Below, piece by piece: positions 6,728 through 8,893 of a DNA stretch of 8,893 nucleotides. The notes beneath the pieces were generated by a model, which saw only the letters and a list, made by a program, of their open reading frames with translations, had not been told where the DNA came from and ran no database searches. The stretch covers positions 1-8,893 of the forward strand of contig JAVBYK010000491.1 of assembly GCA_030824095.1 (NCBI GenBank), read 5' to 3'. The first letter of the stretch is position 1, and the number at the start of each line of letters is the position of its first letter. The position numbers and the translations under genes were made by a program. Source of the stretch: a bacterium. Lineage in GTDB: Bacteria; Pseudomonadota; Gammaproteobacteria; Burkholderiales; Burkholderiaceae_C.

Positions 6728-7225
6728 ATGGCATCCGTAAACAAAGTCATTCTGGTCGGCAACTTGGGGCGCGACCCGGAAATCCGTTACCTGCCCAGCG
6801 GCGAGCCGGTGGCCAACATCACCATTGCGACCAGCAGCAAATACAAGAACAAGTCCGGTGAGATGGTGGAAGAGACCGAATGGCACCGCGTCACGTTCTT
6901 TGGCAAGCTGGCCGAGATCGTGGGCCAATACCTGAAGAAGGGCCGCTCCGTGTATGTGGAAGGCCGCATCAAGACCCGCAAGTACACCGACAAGGACGGC
7001 GTCGAAAAATACGCCACCGACATCATTGCCAACGAGATGCAGATGCTGGGTGGCCGCGAAGGCATGGGTGAGCCCGCAGGTGGCGACGAAGGTGGCTACG
7101 AGAGTGCACCGCGTCGTCCCGCACCGGCACCCCGCCCCGCTGCAGCCGCCCCGGCCGCCCGCCAGGCACCGCCTCCGCGCCCGGCCAGCGGCTTTGATGA
7201 CATGGACGACGACATTCCGTTTTGA
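6728..7225 (+). CDS. ssb: single-stranded DNA-binding protein SSB
   Basis: SSB forms a homotetramer that coats single-stranded DNA in replication, recombination and repair, and recruits partners through its C-terminal tip. The 165-residue product has the OB fold at about 1-112 (MASVNKVILVGNLGRDPEIR, then TEWHRVTFFGKLAEIVGQYL and EMQMLGGR). A low-complexity linker rich in Pro, Ala and Arg (about 118-154) follows, and the protein ends in the acidic partner-binding tip DDMDDDIPF. Of the DNA-stacking aromatics, W52 and F58/F59 are kept. The positions of E. coli W40 and W88 appear to be Tyr (Y39, Y86), a conservative change. The linker differs from the Gly/Gln-rich one of E. coli. It stands 82 bases after the MFS gene; a dedicated promoter there is likely but I could not identify one. 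Confidence 0.98.
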   Translation: MASVNKVILVGNLGRDPEIRYLPSGEPVANITIATSSKYKNKSGEMVEETEWHRVTFFGKLAEIVGQYLKKGRSVYVEGRIKTRKYTDKDGVEKYATDIIANEMQMLGGREGMGEPAGGDEGGYESAPRRPAPAPRPAAAAPAARQAPPPRPASGFDDMDDDIPF

Positions 7226-7242
7226 GGTTCGGCTATGTTGAC

Positions 7243-8148
7243 ATGCCCAGGCCTTGGGCATTGCCGCTAGCACTGTTTCGCCTGATCACCGCCGCCCTGC
7301 TCCTGTGGTGCGGACTCGTGCAAGCCGACGCCCCAGCCTATGTGCTGGAGGGGACCGAGGTGCATACCCTGCGCATGGAGTCTTCGGGACGCGACTACGA
7401 CCTCTACATCAGCTTGCCAGCGAGTTACGGCAAGAGCAACCAGAGTTACCCCGTTGTCTTTGTCACCGATGCGCCGTATGCCTTCCCGGTCGTGCGCAAC
7501 ATTGGCAGCTTTGTCAGCCGCAATGGGGGCAATCTGTCCGAGTTCATTCTGGTGGGCCTGGGATATGCCAAGGGGGAGACCCCTGTGCAAAGCCGCAATC
7601 GTGACTACACCCCCACCGACCGTAAAAACGGCAAGGCAGCCCCAGTGGAAGGTGTCTACGGCCAGGCCGAGGCCTACCGGCGGTTTGTAGTCAGTCAGGT
7701 CTTTCCCTTTGTTGCACGCACTTACCGGTCCGATATGCACCGCAAGGTGTTGATTGGCCACTCCTATGGTGGGTTGTTTGGTTTGCACGCCTTGTTGACC
7801 GAGCCGGGCATGTTTGACCACTATGTGTTGGGAAGCCCGTCGCTGTGGTTTGGCAAGCGACACGTGTTTGGTGTTGAAAGTGCCTATGCGGCGCGCGAGC
7901 GGGATTTGCCAGCCCGTGTGTTGCTGATGACCGGCGGATACGAGACCTTGCACCCCCAGTCGCGCAACCCGCGCTACAACCAAGAGGTGGATATGGTGGG
8001 AGACGTGCAAGCCTTTGAGAGGCAACTGAAGTCCCGCCGCTATCCGGGCCTGACGGTGCGCTCTGAAGTGGTCAGCGGCGAAGACCATGCGACGGTGTAC
8101 CCCATCATCGCCACCCGCGGCCTGCTGTGGGCCCTGCCGGCAAAATGA
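7243..8148 (+). CDS. exported alpha/beta-hydrolase, putative esterase (IroE/Fes-like fold)
   Basis: This 301-residue protein begins with a Sec signal peptide: basic start MPRPW, hydrophobic core about 7-26, probable cleavage after VQA (residue 28). It should act in the periplasm or outside. The nucleophile elbow is G172-H173-S174-Y175-G176-G177, and a late SGEDHATVYP places H282 as catalytic base. The order and spacing (YPVVFVTDAPYAFPVV near 69-84, Ser at 174, His at 282) fit the predicted-hydrolase/esterase group that includes trilactone siderophore esterases such as IroE. IroE is reported to use a Ser-His dyad, and I see no unambiguous catalytic acid here. No siderophore genes are nearby, so the substrate is unknown. 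An in-frame TTG at 7222 overlaps the ssb stop and would add seven residues, but ATG 7243 gives a cleaner signal peptide. The gap to ssb is 17 bases, so co-transcription is plausible. Confidence 0.85.
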   Translation: MPRPWALPLALFRLITAALLLWCGLVQADAPAYVLEGTEVHTLRMESSGRDYDLYISLPASYGKSNQSYPVVFVTDAPYAFPVVRNIGSFVSRNGGNLSEFILVGLGYAKGETPVQSRNRDYTPTDRKNGKAAPVEGVYGQAEAYRRFVVSQVFPFVARTYRSDMHRKVLIGHSYGGLFGLHALLTEPGMFDHYVLGSPSLWFGKRHVFGVESAYAARERDLPARVLLMTGGYETLHPQSRNPRYNQEVDMVGDVQAFERQLKSRRYPGLTVRSEVVSGEDHATVYPIIATRGLLWALPAK

Positions 8149-8177
8149 GTCACGTTGCGTCTTGCGGATACTGAGGC

Positions 8178-8855
8178 ATGCACCCCCTTCTTGACAACGT
8201 CATCTGGCACACCCTGACCGGGCACCATGCCGCCTATGCCAGTGGTGTGGGCGCATCACGTCGTTACGCCAGCGGGTTTTCTCCGATGCTGGGGTTTGCC
8301 GAACCCGAACGTCCCCGGCTCGACGAATTGGCGCCGTACTGCACGCCGGGTGAACACCTGTACTGTGGCGGCTGGTCAGGTCCGGCGCCGACAGGCTGGG
8401 CCATCGAGGCAGAGGCCACGATGTTCCAGATGGTCTGGCAAGGCGGCCTGCCCGATGTGGATGGGGAACTGGCCCTGGTTCGGTTGCGCCCGGAGCATGC
8501 GCCGCTGGCGCTGGAGTTGGCCACGCTGACACGTCCGGGACCGTTTGGCCCGCGTACGCCAGAGCTGGGTGAATACTTCGGTTGCTTTGAAGGCACACGT
8601 CTGGTTGCCATGGCCGGGGAACGGTTGCACGCCGGCACGTTCCACGAAATCAGTGGTGTGTGCACCCATCCGGACTTTCAGGGCCGGGGTCTGGCAAGGC
8701 GCTTGATGACGCATCTGATTCGTCGCCAGATGCAGCGCGGTGAGACACCGTTCCTGCATGTCATGCGCGACAACGCCGGCGCCCACCAGCTCTACCAGCG
8801 CATGGGCTTTCGGGACAACCGGGAGTCCGTGGTGCGGGTCATTGTTCCGACCTGA
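8178..8855 (+). CDS. GNAT family N-acetyltransferase
   Basis: This 225-residue protein probably transfers an acetyl group from acetyl-CoA to an amine, and is cytoplasmic. The C-terminal half (about 97-225) is a standard GNAT fold. Motif A is ISGVCTHPDFQGRGLARRL (158-176) with the acetyl-CoA pyrophosphate loop Q168-G169-R170-G171-L172-A173, and motif B is FLHVMRDNAGAHQLYQRMGF (192-211). The N-terminal half (WHTLTGHHAAYASGVGASRRY and on to about residue 88) is not a classic motif region. It resembles the N-terminal domain of a common two-part GNAT group (FR47-like), possibly a degenerate GNAT copy. The ATG at 8178 is 29 bases past the esterase stop; GCGGA about nine bases upstream is the best ribosome site, as GAGG at 8173-8176 is too close. 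The acceptor substrate cannot be read from the sequence. The last 38 bases of the window after it hold no gene or clear terminator. Confidence 0.9.
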   Translation: MHPLLDNVIWHTLTGHHAAYASGVGASRRYASGFSPMLGFAEPERPRLDELAPYCTPGEHLYCGGWSGPAPTGWAIEAEATMFQMVWQGGLPDVDGELALVRLRPEHAPLALELATLTRPGPFGPRTPELGEYFGCFEGTRLVAMAGERLHAGTFHEISGVCTHPDFQGRGLARRLMTHLIRRQMQRGETPFLHVMRDNAGAHQLYQRMGFRDNRESVVRVIVPT

Positions 8856-8893
8856 CACCAAAACGTTGGTTCAGAGCGGCTGCGCCGGGGCCA

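Noticed and set aside
8857..8870. Small hairpin ACCAA-AACG-TTGGT after the acetyltransferase gene as a terminator
   Set aside because: It is only five mostly weak base pairs with no T-run after it, so it is too short to call.

Overview
The window looks like chromosomal DNA of a high-GC betaproteobacterium, most likely of the Comamonadaceae (Rhodoferax/Polaromonas/Acidovorax-like). The basis is the protein style of UvrA and SSB and the gene order uvrA - MFS transporter - ssb, which I remember as common in Burkholderiales. This placement rests on recall and inspection, not on a database search.

Layout. On the minus strand, reading from right to left, are a DEDDh 3'-5' exonuclease (5278-4664), uvrA (4468-1421), and a protein rich in tetratricopeptide-like helices (1312 to beyond base 1, cut by the window edge). 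On the plus strand, from left to right, are a YajR-like MFS transporter (5464-6645), ssb (6728-7225), an exported alpha/beta-hydrolase esterase (7243-8148) and a GNAT acetyltransferase (8178-8855). The two blocks diverge from a 185-base region at 5279-5463. No gene-free stretch exceeds about 200 bases. I saw no tRNA, rRNA, CRISPR array, insertion sequence or phage gene.

How the genes relate. UvrA is the damage-recognition ATPase of nucleotide excision repair, SSB protects single-stranded DNA, and the exonuclease is of the proofreading/repair type, so a DNA-repair theme spans the divergent block. The transporter, esterase and acetyltransferase have no evident functional link to repair. The plus-strand genes are closely spaced (82, 17 and 29 bases) and may be partly co-transcribed.

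Most of the window is ordinary core genome. The least explained parts are non-coding or inserted structures. One is a 27-bp, one-mismatch inverted repeat between the exonuclease and uvrA, whose arms carry a four-run G-quadruplex motif on each strand. Another is a compact palindrome inside the uvrA coding sequence, where the protein has extra residues compared with E. coli UvrA. I did not find a convincing undescribed multi-gene system.
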